From assembly GCA_026874595.1 (NCBI GenBank), contig CM049321.1:8246979-8310978 (forward strand): 64,000 bases of DNA, in the 5' to 3' direction. This DNA is from Sipunculus nudus. Lineage: Eukaryota; Annelida; Sipuncula; Golfingiida; Sipunculidae. A program made the position numbers and the translations under genes. This document shows, one piece after another, positions 12,391 to 24,440 of this stretch. Every line of letters begins with the position of its first letter. Position 1 is the first letter of the stretch. The notes beneath the pieces are model-generated. The model did no database searches, had not been told where the DNA came from, and saw only the letters and a list, made by a program, of their open reading frames with translations.

Positions 12391-13232
12391 ATACCATAAT
12401 ATATCCCATCATATTAACTGGTGTATAAAAAGCTAAATGAGGCTATACTAAAAATGTTAATCTGTAAAGATGAGCAGTCTCATTCAAGGTTTCATTTTCA
12501 CAAATTTTTCCCTTTTGTGAATATTCAAAATTTGAAACTCTTGTGAAAAAACAGCCAACAACAGTCATTTCTAAAGTCATTATACTTTTGGAGCAGATCT
12601 ATTTTATGTAGAAATGAACTTTCAGGACAATGGTTGATGAAAAAGTAATTTTCTTTATTTGAACTATTCTTTTATAATACATACAAATAAACTTTTCCTG
12701 AAGAAATCCCTTACAAAAAGACCTTGAAATATCCTATGCTGTGCTCATGTAATCCTCTCTCCATTGCCTGGTCATGTAATAACAATATTTTCATCATAGT
12801 CTGTTTTGTTGTTGTATAATCAATACCACACAATACAATCCTACAGTAGTTCATCAGCCAACTCAACCTCACAGTCATTTCAAAGACATAATCCTCTGGA
12901 TAATGTTTCTCATAAAAACTATTAATTCCATGAAAACAGACCTGAAAACACTGTGGTAATATGAGGAAGCCCTATATTTATAGACCAGACTTCCTTGAGC
13001 TCAATGAAACATGAAACTGAACCAAACTCAATAACAGCTATGAGGTCTCTCCAATGACATCATTAATGATATGTCAAGACATATCAGTATCTTATGAAAA
13101 AGAGTGTCAGGAATGAGTGTAGTTCACTGGATCAAAATAAGCTTACTTTTGTCCATCATGCCAGCTTACAGCTAAAAATGGCAAATTAAAAAGGTCATTG
13201 ATATAGAAGAGTCCACACCATAAAAGTCTAAA

Positions 13233-13322
13233 TGAGTGTCTGAATCCAGGCCACTCGAGTCCTAGTCTGAATCCTTGAGGTTCAAGTCCAAGTCCACCTA
13301 CTTCGAGTCCGACTCATTTGGA
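13233..13322. repeat. Low-complexity GAGTCC/AAGTCC repeat
   Basis: Short imperfect repeats of GAGTCC, AAGTCC and GAATCC. No coding signal. Confidence 0.5.
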
Positions 13323-13935
13323 AAGTTCAATTCCAAAACAAATATCCTGAATAAGCAATTTAAAATGGAAATTTCAAATTATCATGTACATATTTACGTT
13401 ATTTCACATATGCTTTTACACTAATGGTTTATTAAATTTATAGCTCCCCATGCTGGGCTAAGCTTGGTATATATAGTGTTATTATTTTGTTAAATTCTGT
13501 TAGTAGTTCATACATGTACACAAGTCTTTATACTAAGCGACAGATGTTTTTCCCACTAAGTATATACAAATCCGAATCCAGGACTTTAGTCCTTCTTCAT
13601 TGAAAAAGGTATACTGATAATAGCTATATATATTTTTTTTATTGACAGTAGCTCTTATGTTTAAGGCAAGTTGAAAGGTAAAAATTTGATATAATGAGTA
13701 ATAATTGCTTTTATAAATGGTATCATATCTTTCAAACATTCCACCATTAATGGAAAATAGTTTCAACACAGCTGATATTCCCTTGGGTGTCTGAGAATGT
13801 TTAAATTTTTTAACACAATTTTTTTTTTAATAAATAACACAAGTAAATTCATGGAATTTATGTCCTCTGCTTCCGCCTCTTGTAATTTAAGCTTCCTGTG
13901 ATCTTCATGCTAGCCTTCTCTATGTTTTAGTTTTT

Positions 13936-14012
13936 ATTTTCCCCTGAAGATGTCTCCACATGTCATAGTGCCTGTGTTTTAGTTTACAGTGTCCCCTGAA
14001 GATGTCTCCACA
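13936..14012. repeat. 51-bp direct duplication
   Basis: CCCCTGAAGATGTCTCCACA occurs twice, starting near 13940 and 13991, with similar flanking text (TAGTTTTTATTTTCCC and TAGTTTACAGTGTCCC). Confidence 0.6.
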
Positions 14013-15122
14013 TTTCATATTTTTTTTTGTGAATTGGGGAAAAATAGGGAAGTTTTGTTTTGGAGCTGGTGATAATAAATTTTCAGACAAACTCTCAAAA
14101 ACTAATCCCAACCAAGGGGTACATGAGTGCAATCACTGACCCAAATTTGAATGACATCAGATATAATATTTAGGAAAGTTATTGCAAGGAAACAAAACCC
14201 ACAGACGGCCGGAGGGACAACTGGCTATATTGATATTTTTGTAAATGTTTGTTTCTATGCTGGATTGGAATAAAAATTACAGTGATAATTCTCCATGAGA
14301 CAAAGGGGTGGCAGATTTGATGAAGATCTGGCAAGCCTAATGTAAATATCGCTAAAATAGTAAGCTTGAGCATGACGGCTAGAGCACAATATTGTGTATG
14401 TTAAAAAGTATCTGAATTTAATTACTTTCTTTGAGTGTGAGCTGACATCTGGGCCTATAAGCATCTGAATTGATCATTTTCTTTCAACTAAATTATGTTT
14501 CATATTTCATAAGATTTAATTATCTCCCTGTGACCTCTTTTATGTCATCTAATCATGTAATCATTCTGACTTTCTTAAGAAATGATTACTCAACAATGGA
14601 TTCCTGTTAATTTGATACAAAATAACAGGATTCATTATACATATGAAGCCGCTGGGCACCACTGATGTCAAACTTAATACTGCTGTAGACGTAATGTTAA
14701 TTGAAATTTCGCTCTTGTTAAAATAATACATAATAAAACTTACATGTTATATAAATTGTAGAATTAAAATTCTCAGATTTTTTAATTTTAATGAAAAATT
14801 ACCTCTGGAGAACCTATCTTCACCCCTGTTCACGTCTCTAAGTTTTGGACATGGTCAAACATATTTTACATGTTTCCATGGACTCTGACCTCAAGTATAT
14901 GAAACTGAAAGAAACTACCTGTCAAAGGAAGCTTACAATCATGAAATATTGCTAACTGTGAAAGAAAGTCTACAATCCTAGTTTTACAATCCTTATTTTC
15001 TAGTGAAATCTATTGAATGGAATGCAAGTCAAGATTATGCTTAATGTTACACTATGGCAAAAACAATGGAGTTTCTCCTTTGATTGGCATCTCTTGACCT
15101 GGTTCCATATCCTGATTTTCAG

Positions 15123-15213
15123 ACTTGACGAGATGACCCTAACATTACAGAAACCACTGAAAGCAGTCAAACAAATATTGCCCTTAGTTTTATTGTCTCC
15201 ACAAAGGACACTC
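15123..15213 (+). CDS. Candidate internal exon (plus), unknown gene
   Basis: A strong acceptor (CATATCCTGATTTTCAG) precedes a 91-nt open segment ending at a GTAAGT donor. The frame starts with one nucleotide of a split codon and ends in phase 0. It reads LDEMTLTLQKPLKAVKQILP followed by ten more residues. It lies next to and antisense to the better-supported minus-strand exon at 15296-15190, so one of the two may be spurious. The protein is not recognised. Confidence 0.2.
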
Positions 15214-15296
15214 GTAAGTCACCCTGCATGGGGGAAAGTACTGCAACAGTGTATCTCCATCGTCATGACAACAGTATGTGAGCAACGACTCCAAAT
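15190..15296 (-). CDS. Candidate exon of minus-strand gene (possibly terminal)
   Basis: A strong acceptor on the minus strand (AATTTGTCTTAACGCTACAG) is followed by an open frame reading LESLLTYCCHDDGDTLLQYF, then FPPC and a TAA stop at 15190. AATAAA overlaps the stop. A weaker donor (GTGACT) after 15223 is the alternative end. The exon starts with two nucleotides (AT). The upstream candidate 16166-16036 ends with G, so the join makes a GAT aspartate codon and keeps the frame. It is cysteine- and aspartate-rich, with no family recognised. Confidence 0.4.
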
Positions 15297-16035
15297 CTGT
15301 AGCGTTAAGACAAATTGATAAGGGTACTTGTCCATTCTCGCTCTCACCCTGTTCAGGTAAACACAGGGTCTCAACCTGGTCTACCTTGTAGCTGATATGA
15401 CATCTGGTATGTGCATCAGTCAAACACAAGCTAACACGTATGGCTTACAATTCAAAAGTTCCTGAATCCAGCAAAACCTGTTGTGTACAAGCTGCAGGAA
15501 TGATCTACACACATCCACTTGATTAGCAACTGTTAATCATAGTTTCTTCATTTCAGTAAATTTGCCATGGATGGATGTATAGGAAGCTCAGTAACTATTA
15601 CTCCTGTATCAACAATTTATTAAACAGGGCATGATAGATCATTTCATATTGTGCCCGTCGTGATTCACAATTCTTCTACCTGAGGGCAGCAGTGGTACTT
15701 ATTCCTTTTGAAACAAATGAAATGTTTAATCTAAGCCTTGATAAATACCAACATTTGAAAATTTCCTGGCCAGTGTTGGGTCCAGCTTTTCTACAAAATA
15801 TTTTTGCTTAATGAAATAACTTTTAAAACCTCTTGATTTTATATGAAAAAGATACCTCAACTGTACAAAATCACCAAAAGGACAAACACACAAATGATCT
15901 TCTTACCAAGGTAATGAACATTGAACCTAGCAAACCTCAGTGGCCTACTAAAATGGAAAGTCTGCAATATACAACACCAAGATTGTATATGAAATACAGA
16001 CAGAAAACATGATGAAACTACACTAGCATATATAC
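15297..16035. other. Candidate intron between minus-strand exons
   Basis: On the minus strand this would be a 739-nt intron running GTATAT to CTACAG. An alternative exon inside it (15967-15908, acceptor TGTATATTGCAG, donor GTAAGA) reads open alone but creates a stop when joined to the upstream exon. Confidence 0.3.
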
Positions 16036-16166
16036 CTTGGCTGGTGTCATCTATTGTTAAATGTTCGAAGTAATAATCAAATCTGTTTTTGTATGGCAGA
16101 TGATAAACCTTAGAACGAGTACACCAGTTCTTCTTAAGATGAGGACATGTCAATCTAATGTTCATA
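16036..16166 (-). CDS. Candidate internal exon, minus-strand gene
   Basis: A 131-nt segment lies between a good acceptor (AATGTTTCATTTCTGCCAG) and a GTATAT donor. Only one frame is open. It starts with one nucleotide of a split codon and ends in phase 1. It reads MNIRLTCPHLKKNWCTRSKV, then YHLPYKNRFDYYFEHLTIDD and TSQ: a basic, aromatic-rich stretch with the composition of real protein. The phase fits the exon at 15296. A 15-nt microexon at 16442-16428 (acceptor TTAAATTTCTGACAG, phases 1 and 2) would also fit directly upstream, but that is speculative. The protein is not recognised. Confidence 0.45.
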
Positions 16167-16169
16167 CTG

Positions 16170-17420
16170 GCAGAAATGAAACATTTTAATGCATTGATAC
16201 AAGTCATGATATGAGCCATATGGAGGAATGTACTTCAATGGTCACTCATCCTGTTGCATTGATATTGTGATGAGCAACTAATCATCTAAACATTAAGCAA
16301 CAAATGCTGAATTAACACGAAAGAAAACAAGTCAATTTACAACCAAAACTGAAAATCAGTGTCTATGGTTACAAGTCATTTCCTTTATTGAATACAAGTT
16401 GGTTATTGTCCAGTAACCCAAGTATACCTACTTCTATTCATGCTGTCAGAAATTTAACAAACATGTAGATGGATTTCCAAAGTTAAAACAGAATTTTCTT
16501 GCTCATGGTAGGTGTTGTTAGAAAGTACTAAAGACTAGAGAGAAAGTACTAGAGACTACTAAAGCAAACCACTGGTCTGCTCTATGTGAATCGACAGTGT
16601 AACAGCTAGTAGGCCATGAGGCAACCCTTACGCATTCTGACAGTGCAGGACTTTTCTTTGAGGGATGTAAAGGCACTCTGAGGCTCATACACTGATCGTA
16701 AACTCTTTAATGTCAGAGGGTCGCAATGATGACACACCTGTAACCTGATTTTTATCAAAGCACTCCTTTTTTACTTTCCCCTCAGGCAGCTATTACCATA
16801 TCACAAGGGATAGCTTGCACAATCAATAACTTAAGCATATGCGGCACAGCGTTTCATAGCTATTTTAAACAGAATCTGTTTCCTTCCCAGAACAGTTAAG
16901 GCAGCATCTGTTACTAGATCCAGCTGGGTCTGCCAGGTCAACACCAAGTCAGATCAGATCAGCCAAGCAGCACTGCCAACAGCAGCTCACAGCTGTTAAA
17001 CTGCTATGTTCAATCATTTTCTGTTCTCTACTGCAACAGTTGGTCAGCTCTCCAGCTAAAATGAGGGGTACCTTTACTTCCAAAATGTCAGATTTTCATG
17101 ATCTACAACAAGAATTCATGACTAGTCTACTCCATTACTGTAGGTTTATTCTGCATGATCCAACTGTGTTTGTAGTGTAACTTAATTATAATTTAATCTT
17201 TATTAATTTACCAACAAAAAGAAGACAAGACAGATTGCAAATTAAATTTAATTACGTCTTCATCAATTATTTTAATTTCCAGAAATTTAATGACTTTTTC
17301 ATGATTGGGGAATCCTGAGAAATGTAATTACACAACCAAGAGATCAACCATTCCAAGAGTTTGTCATGATGTTTTCTTTTAGGAAATAAACCTCAAAATA
17401 CTTTATAATTAAGTCAGTAT
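16170..17420. other. Non-coding stretch
   Basis: No convincing exon apart from the speculative 15-nt segment at 16428-16442. A locally repetitive AGTACTAAAGACTAGAGAG motif lies near 16525-16560. Confidence 0.4.
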
Positions 17421-17441
17421 TCCTCTCTCTCTCTCTCTCTT
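17421..17441. repeat. (CT)n microsatellite
   Basis: About nine CT dinucleotides within a longer pyrimidine tract. Confidence 0.9.
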
Positions 17442-17835
17442 TTGCTCTCTACCCTTGGCAAATCTGTATATTACAATTTTTTTTCATTTATGATCAATAT
17501 ATTCATTTTTTTTTATATTTCAGGTGAATTTTAAAGATCAGACCATTTCATTCTGGGTTTGGTTTCATATAATTTATCTGATTTTTTAAAGTCTTGTGTT
17601 CTTGTGAGAAAAGAACACCTAAAATGGTTTCATCATTATTTCAAATAACTCTAAAATAACAGACCTGAAACATTTCTGGATGAAAAACAGCAATATATAT
17701 GTAACATTAAGGATTAACCATATTTGGAATAAAGTCCTGATCTTCCTTATGCAAATCCTTCAGAACCATGACTCAAACTAAGGAGCTACCAGATCACACT
17801 TTACACTGCTAAATTGAGCACTGTCTCTGCATTAA

Positions 17836-18156
17836 TCAAGACAACATCTCAGACAAAGCTTCCAAGGGGACCATAAAAGCATCTACTTAACTATGAGCAA
17901 ACACATTCCCCAAGGTAAATATTTGAAGACCAAACTTATTGATACATTTACTGACCTAATTGTGACTGGAATCCAAAGCACTACCAAACCCATTCATTTG
18001 GTGAGTATTTGAGCATACATCATTTTCACCGAGAACCTTAATGGGCAGAAGATGATCAAACCTGACCATTCCGCTTGATCTGCATCATCTTCAACTGTCA
18101 AATTGTGCAGGAATCATAATCCCAGTCATAACAAGCTTGGCTCTCTTTGTTTGTAA
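17836..18156 (+). pseudogene. Coding-like stretch with TGA interruptions
   Basis: After a TAA the plus frame is open to 18000. It reads MSKHIPQGKYLKTKLIDTFT and continues DLIVTGIQSTTKPIHL up to a strong donor sequence (GTGAGT at 18001). The same frame continues through two TGA codons (18010 and 18076) with plausible protein (AYIIFTENLNGQKMIKPDHS) to a TAA at 18154. It is either an exon ending at 18000 or an old ORF whose CGA codons became TGA. Not recognised. Confidence 0.25.
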
Positions 18157-18319
18157 CCCCAATTCTATTTCGAGCATGGCTATGAGATTGTGTAATAAAT
18201 ATATATTTGTCTGTCTTAAATTGGTGATTTTCTCCATTTTCTCTGGTTTCCTCCATCCCTGAAGACTACCAAACACCACCATGCATCTGATGGAGCCACT
18301 GAGAGTGCAATGCATAAGT

Positions 18320-19142
18320 TACTGTGGTTGGCATGTTATTCGCAGTGGTTTCAAAGTTGTGATATTCGCGGTAGTGGAAAAAGCCATGTAATTGAAACCA
18401 CATAGATATGAAACCTTTCTGTCATGGGAAAAAAGTCTCTGTAGTTGCCACCAGGTGACAATGATGGGAATTAGTTGGAAATAAATATAATTAATAATGA
18501 CGATCATGTTGATCGCAGCTTGCGACGTATACATGATCTAGTTAAATATAAAAAAAATGCTTGGTTCTCATGTGCAGTGCTGCATGTCTGATTTTATTTA
18601 TTAAATTGCGATCACAAGCTGTTGGTCTTGGTCAAACTGCTTGAACTCTCCCCGCATACGCTTTGTCGGCCGTTGGTCTATTTGATCATTAGCTGCTTAG
18701 AGTTACTCTGCTCTTTCTTCACATTCACGCTAACAGGGATCTGGCAGACCTTCCGTTCGCGGCCACTTCAGGGATATGGCCCCTTCAGTAACTTGACCAA
18801 CTTATTATATCCATGGAACCATATTTGTTTCAATTATGTAATCTGAACATTATATGATCAAGGTAGAGTGGAGGGCCCTATTTATATTGATATGTAATGG
18901 CCAAGTGTGAAACCAATGCCGCTTTGAGGCGGCATCGCCAACTATATAGGTTCCTACACTGATGTTCATTGTTGTTTGAGCAAAACATAAACTAATATAT
19001 GTGTAATAGAGAATTCATACCTATTTTGGTGTTTATTAAAATACGGATATATGCCCGATCGCTAAAATCAAACCCCTTGAAACTATAAAAAATTGCTTCA
19101 GCGCAAAAAATGAGCCCCGTAAATATAAAGCCAATCACAGTA
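18320..19142. mobile_element. MITE-B family element, 0.8-kb copy
   Basis: Left end TACTGTGGTTGGCATGTTAT and right end AAAGCCAATCACAGTA form terminal inverted repeats shared with copies at 35090, 47678 and 49643. CpG is richer inside (18600-18790) than in the surroundings. No transposase was recognised. TA at both tips fits a TA target-site duplication. Confidence 0.6.
18916..18935. repeat. Short GC-rich hairpin
   Basis: ATGCCGC and GCGGCAT form a perfect 7-bp stem around a 6-nt loop, inside the 0.8-kb MITE-B element. It does not end in a T run, so it is not a terminator. Confidence 0.5.
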
Positions 19143-19277
19143 TTTAATGGTTTGTACAAACAAGGTAAAATACGCAGTCCTCCTAGGAATGAAATTATAG
19201 TTAGAAAGAGCGTGTTTCTCTGATGTATCTCTATACCAATATATTTTTCACTTAATGTTAATTTGGTTTGTATTTAC

Positions 19278-19326
19278 CTCGTTTTATGGCTCTCATTTGT
19301 CTGGTTTCTGGCACAGGGCCAAGAAT
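19278..19326 (-). CDS. Candidate short exon, minus strand
   Basis: A 49-nt segment ends at a GTAAATAC donor and starts after a CAG with a weak pyrimidine tract. It reads ILGPVPETRQMRAIKR plus one nucleotide (phase 0 to 1). The upstream candidate at 22410-22372 ends in phase 0, so the two can be joined in frame. The composition is strongly protein-like but the length is too short for identification. Confidence 0.3.
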
Positions 19327-19329
19327 CTG

Positions 19330-20248
19330 ACCAAAGCTCTAGTGAACACTAAATTGGTCATGCTCTGCGATATTGGCGAGTTTTTCTACATCTTTGATCC
19401 AAGTAAAGATGTTGTCCTGTGAAAGTGCATGCTGGGAAACAGTGGTAACTATTTGTTCCTGGATAAAACGGTCATGTATTTTGGTTTTTACAGTACCCAC
19501 AGGTTTGTGCAGAGACCACCATTTGTAGGATTATAATGTTTTTGTCTTGTAAAAAGATGATTTATGATGTGGACAATCTTGTTAATAATGCCCTATTCTG
19601 AAGAGTCAGCAAACCAACTCTGTTTGCCAAGATCTGAGCTCCCTGTTTAATGGATCACATGCCTGATTTGATTTATCAAATAAATATAAATGAGCCATTT
19701 CTGATTGTGGAAAGACTTGCACCTGAGCAGCATACTGCTTTCAATCTGAGTGATTTGAAGAAAACAGGTTTTTACAAGTAAACGCGGATGTCATTTATAG
19801 CTGTTAAGAGTTCAACACCCTTTACTAAGTCAAGAACTGACTTAATGTTTATCTGACTTTCTCACTCATTTTGGCACATTTATTGTTAGACAAACAATTT
19901 TTATCACTTATAAATCTCATTCTCTGTAACCTCAGTTATATTATTTTCCATTACAAGTGAACAATATATGTTAATTCTGTTCAATCTCATCGTAAGCTTG
20001 CCTGCAATCTAGCAATTTCTTTTGCTGGCTGATTTTTTTTTTAATCCATCGGGAAAATCTACTGGTCTTACCTGCCGCACATTAAGTGATTTTTTATGCA
20101 GATTACCAGATTTCTCTTGTCATTATGGTCATTTCTAATATTGTCTCCAGGATTGTTATTGGCGGCAGATATATTAAAAAAAGGAAAGGCAGGCTGTTAA
20201 TCATCCCATTTTTTGGTTCCATCATCGGATCTAGCTACCATATTTTCT
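19330..20248. other. Non-coding stretch
   Basis: No exon with two good splice sites. A GTAAGA donor-like site on the minus strand near 20050 has no matching acceptor. Confidence 0.4.
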
Positions 20249-20324
20249 GGCAGGATAAAAATTAACCAGAAAATCCTTGACATTAATTTATTGTCAAGGA
20301 TTGTTACAGCCAATTTTTCCTGCC
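20249..20324. repeat. Nested inverted repeat / hairpin
   Basis: AATCCTTGACA (20272-20282) and TGTCAAGGATT (20292-20302) form a perfect 11-bp stem. The flanking GGCAGGATAAAAATT and AATTTTTCCTGCC extend it as a second, imperfect stem. Confidence 0.7.
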
Positions 20325-21867
20325 CATTTTTTTTTTTAATTACAGCCAGCTGAACCCTTACATCTCACAATCCTACTGATTTTTCCACTTGGTGAAAAAT
20401 TGGCCAGATACATCTACAACAAAGTTTGCTCTTTTTGTCTTCAAAACATCTTCAACACTTCTTTAACACAAATTCTAAAAGAAAATTCTGATAAAAAAAT
20501 TTAAACTATGAGCCATTGGCCTAGAAAGAAATGGTTAACTTTTGGAGTGGGTGATCAGTTACACTTGGAATGACCTGGATGTTTATTAGAAATAAATGTA
20601 CACCTGGATGCTTGCCTTCCATTTATCTGCCAGCTGATTATTTTTCTTAATTAAAATATAAAACATCTTTAACTGACAAATAAAAAAAGATAAATTGCAA
20701 AGCATTCTCTGAAATTTCTCTGAAAGTGATATGTGTTTTGTAAAAATAAGTGACAATTTCTGACAAGAACTATTACAGCAAACCGAATAAAGTCAATGAA
20801 CTCACTCAAGGAACTGTAAGCACATAAAAAAATAAAAACTGAAGCACTGAATTATGCTTAAATAATGCCTGCCACCCAGTCTGGACTCCATGGTGAGATG
20901 TGAAATATGAGAGGTGACGCTGACAGAGAAATCACACAGAATAAATATTTCTCATTGACACCTGGGCATGAATTGATTTCTCTCTGGGACATTAAGATAA
21001 TGGGCAATGATGACGAAATTAAATAACATTCTGAAGCATGGCTGTTTTCACTTGGTTAGCCCAGCTCTCCTGAAAGCTGATGTCCATTTATTCATGTTTG
21101 GCTATTTGGTTTTTTTTTCACTTTGTTGCATAGAGTGACAAGAATAACTTTAGTTGATATTCAGCCCAAATCATTATTCTTTTATTTTGTTCTGGATGTG
21201 AACTGCAATGAGGATTTATGAGAAATTTACCTAAGTGCCTTCCGTGATTTTTTTAGTGTTAAATACATTTAATTTTAATTTATCTGTGATATATTCTCTG
21301 GAATTTAAACTGAGTACCTATACAGTCAAGGTAGTGTTGAGGTGTATAATGGTAGCATAAACATAATTTTAATGTAATTTCAATGACTTTATTGAACATT
21401 AACAGATGACTATTTTTACAGTTTCTTATCAGTAAAATGTCTTATCAGTAGGATAGAAAGATTATCAAACTGAAACAGATTAGCTTCTTGCAAAATTAAA
21501 ATCACTTGCACTGTCAAACAAGTTCAGATAAAGCTGCTCCTGTATCTAGAATGAAACCATAATATAGTATCCTAAAGAAATAAATACAGATGCAACATTT
21601 ATTGGTTCAAAATCTGTTTGCTGAAGATGCAGGTCAGCGGGGCCTGCAGTTTCCATACTTCACAGGCCCGCTAAGAAAATGACAGGCCCATCAATTTTTT
21701 ACATCAATCAAAGCGTATTTGCATTTAGTCAAAATCATGTTTCATTTTTTTTATAACTTCTACTTTCCTCCTCTAAAATAGCTCTCCATCATGTGAATGT
21801 GTCACAATCTGATGACATATATCGTCTTTTTAATTTTAGCAATTACTGTTTAAGATGAATAAATATA
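20325..21867. other. Non-coding stretch
   Basis: AT-rich; no exon or clear repeat identified. Confidence 0.4.
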
Positions 21868-22050
21868 ATGGAACCTGTCTGGAAGGACCACCTATTTTAT
21901 AGGACAACCTCTCTCTTAAGACCACCCCTGGGTGAACCATATAGCACTCACATTGGTACTAACAGACCTGTATTATAAGGCCACCTGTGAATTAAGACCA
22001 CTTTTGACCAGTCCCATGGGTGGTCTAAAAAAACACGTTTCACTTAAATA
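21868..22050. mobile_element. MITE-A copy
   Basis: Shows AACCTGTCTGGAAGGACCACC near the left end, ACCTGTGAATTAAGACCACTTTTG in the middle (diverged) and CCCATGGGTGGTCT towards the right, as in the clean copy at 29725-29890. The right tip is eroded. Confidence 0.6.
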
Positions 22051-22371
22051 TACAGGGTTTTCAATTCATTGAAGCTATTTATTTCTTTATTTTTACTACA
22101 GCATTTTAGAAGCATACTGTTATAAATTCAAATAAAAAGACTTATGTAAGTTATGTTGCATAATTTCTTGTATTTTCAAGAGATATTTTAATCACTTTAG
22201 GTTATGAGATCATGAGAGACAAAGAAATGTAATTAATGGTCGCCAGTCAGCCACCAGCCCTTTTTGCCTGCTTGTTCACAAAATTCAGACCTGAACACAA
22301 ACTAAAGACCAGAGAGGCCTTGAAGGGCCTTTGAAAATTTTGAACCCTGATATTGGAAATGGAAAACTTAC

Positions 22372-22410
22372 CAGTGTACACTGTGTTATTGCATTTGGAA
22401 AATCATTGAT
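22372..22410 (-). CDS. Candidate 39-nt microexon, minus strand
   Basis: A very good acceptor (AAGCTTGATTTATTTTCAG) and a GTAAGT donor flank exactly 13 codons, INDFPNAITQCTL. The other two frames contain stops. Phase is 0 at both ends, so it can be spliced to the next candidate at 19326. It is too short to identify. Chance is possible, but both splice sites are near-consensus. Confidence 0.35.
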
Positions 22411-22414
22411 CTGA

Positions 22415-24240
22415 AAATAAATCAAGCTAAATCACTGACTGCCAGGCCTCAGGTTGAGAAGAGACTTCAGATATCTGTCACCAGTACAGAAAGCTGTCAC
22501 GAGTATCTGTTATAGCTATTTTTTTTAATCAATAAGGATACAAAATGACAAATAACTGGAAGGTAAGCCCCTGATAATAATCCTCCATGCTGGTGACCGT
22601 GCACGCTTTAAAATGCTAAAATAAATACCTCAGAAGCATATAAAGCACTAGGACATGATTTTTCAATGGCAACCATTTTCCTATGGCGACCATTTGTTCT
22701 TCAATGTTGCTTGAGTGGATTCCCCAGACATGCGTTTCATGCAGTTGATCAAAAGCTCTACAGGGGAAACATAAAGACTTCTAAAAAGACATCAATAAAC
22801 GATGCAGTTTTTACTTTTTCATAAAAACTAGCTATGGAAGCTAGAACTCTGGTTCATTCAAAATAGTTACTCCAATCTTTAATTTCCTGATAACTATACT
22901 TGGATCTCTGTTTCTATATATCATATCACAGCTTCAGGTTGAACTAGAAAATTCCCAGAAGATCTGAACAATCCCACCCCCCTCCCATATCGAATGTAAG
23001 AAATGTGTACTTCAACCTGGTGTTAACCCCCCCCCCTCAGTTGGACTGGGTGGCTGAGAGAGGTTGATAAGTTTATTTCTATATTTATATTTTCAGAAAA
23101 AAATTCAGCGGTGCATGGACCTTCTCAGGTCCCCCACGTACAAAACCATTGATTTTAATATTATTTTTCCTTTTTCTGAAATTGTCCATTTGTGCTAGAT
23201 CACCAATATGGCTCATTTTTAAAAGCTGAAATTAAGTCCTAGATCACAAATTTGAACCTGACATTTTTTCCTTGATCTTATTCCCGAGGTCACACAATCC
23301 GTAGCTGATCCCTGATTATCACCGAGTTGCAACTTCTGGAAAGGGCTTCCAGTGATGTCTTGGTGACTGTATACAATACGTGATGGAATCTGTTTTTGAC
23401 TTAAGTACCTTAACTGAGCAGAATTTAGAAAAGCATAAGTAAATACACCACACTAATTACATTTTTTATGGTAAGGTGCACCAGTACATACAAACTTATA
23501 AAACTGGATGCATCAAATAATTTCAAGGGGCACAATTAGAATTGTCATTAATTATAGCTACCATATAATACATTTATTTGAAAGATCTGAAAAATAAGTC
23601 CCTTTTTATACCTATAGTCATAGTTGAGAAAATTGAATTATATCCATCAAAAGATAACTTCTGATCACTGGATCCTTAGTTTTTACCTTGATGTTCTTAA
23701 TTATGTCAAGGTTTGGTCAAGTGGTCTGTTAGATGTGAATGTGGAAGCATCCTTGCATGCAGATATGTCTAGTAGATCAACATAAGTAAGAATCTTGCAG
23801 TGACACAGTGAATTTTCTATGTTATAAGGCACTTTGTATTCTGAAACCTGGCATAAACCTACTGGCTGCGTATTTTCCTGCACCTGCATTCATTAATTTC
23901 TTTAAAAACTAAAATGACCGGGTAGTAAGTTTTTTGAAACCATTAAATATATGATTTTGACATTCCAAGGAAAGAGGGAAACAATCAATAAAGAGCTCCA
24001 AAATCTAAACACTGGTATTGAAAAAAGTTGTTGAAAGCTAGCTATTGAAGAAGAAACCAACATTTTCAGTGGAAAGACAATCCGTGAGGGATATTATGGA
24101 TTACCAGGACAGACAGACCCCTTATCTGTTTAAAAATACTGTCTGGAGTGATTCATTTACCCATTTTAGCAGGAAAACCTGAACTGTTTCAGGCATTAAC
24201 AGGATAAAAACAGGACCAAAGCCTGTAACAGCCTGGCCTA
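22415..24240. other. Non-coding stretch with C-run
   Basis: C-rich runs at about 22976-22984 and 23027-23036. A possible plus donor at 22572 (GGAAG/GTAAGC) has a short open piece (MTNNWK), not called as an exon. Confidence 0.4.
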
Positions 24241-24244
24241 ATTG

Positions 24245-24272
24245 TATCCGCCAAAACAGAGTTTTGCGGATA
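24245..24272 (+). repeat. 5' terminal hairpin of copy A
   Basis: TATCCGC and AAAAC pair with GTTTT and GCGGATA around an AGA loop, with one bulged C. The same hairpin is in copy B (56861-56888) and the truncated copy at 7.3 kb. Confidence 0.8.
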
Positions 24273-24289
24273 CTATGTTTTCAGCTGGT

Positions 24290-24290
<1 letters not shown>

Positions 24291-24322
<32 letters not shown>
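24291..24322 (+). repeat. (CCG)n microsatellite inside copy A
   Basis: About ten CCG triplets. Copy B has only about three at the same place, so the tract expanded or contracted after the copies separated. Confidence 0.9.
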
Positions 24323-24440
24323 GTAGGTGTCCGGAGAACTCCTCCGTAACCGCTGGGCGGAATTTTCCGAAACCCGGGATTATGTTCGGGTCACATGTGA
24401 ACTGCTGCGCCCCGATTTTGTTTTGACCTCTGACCTTTCC

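Noticed and set aside
15908-15967. Extra minus-strand exon between 16036 and 15296
   Set aside because: It has usable splice sites but creates a stop codon when joined to the 16166-16036 exon.
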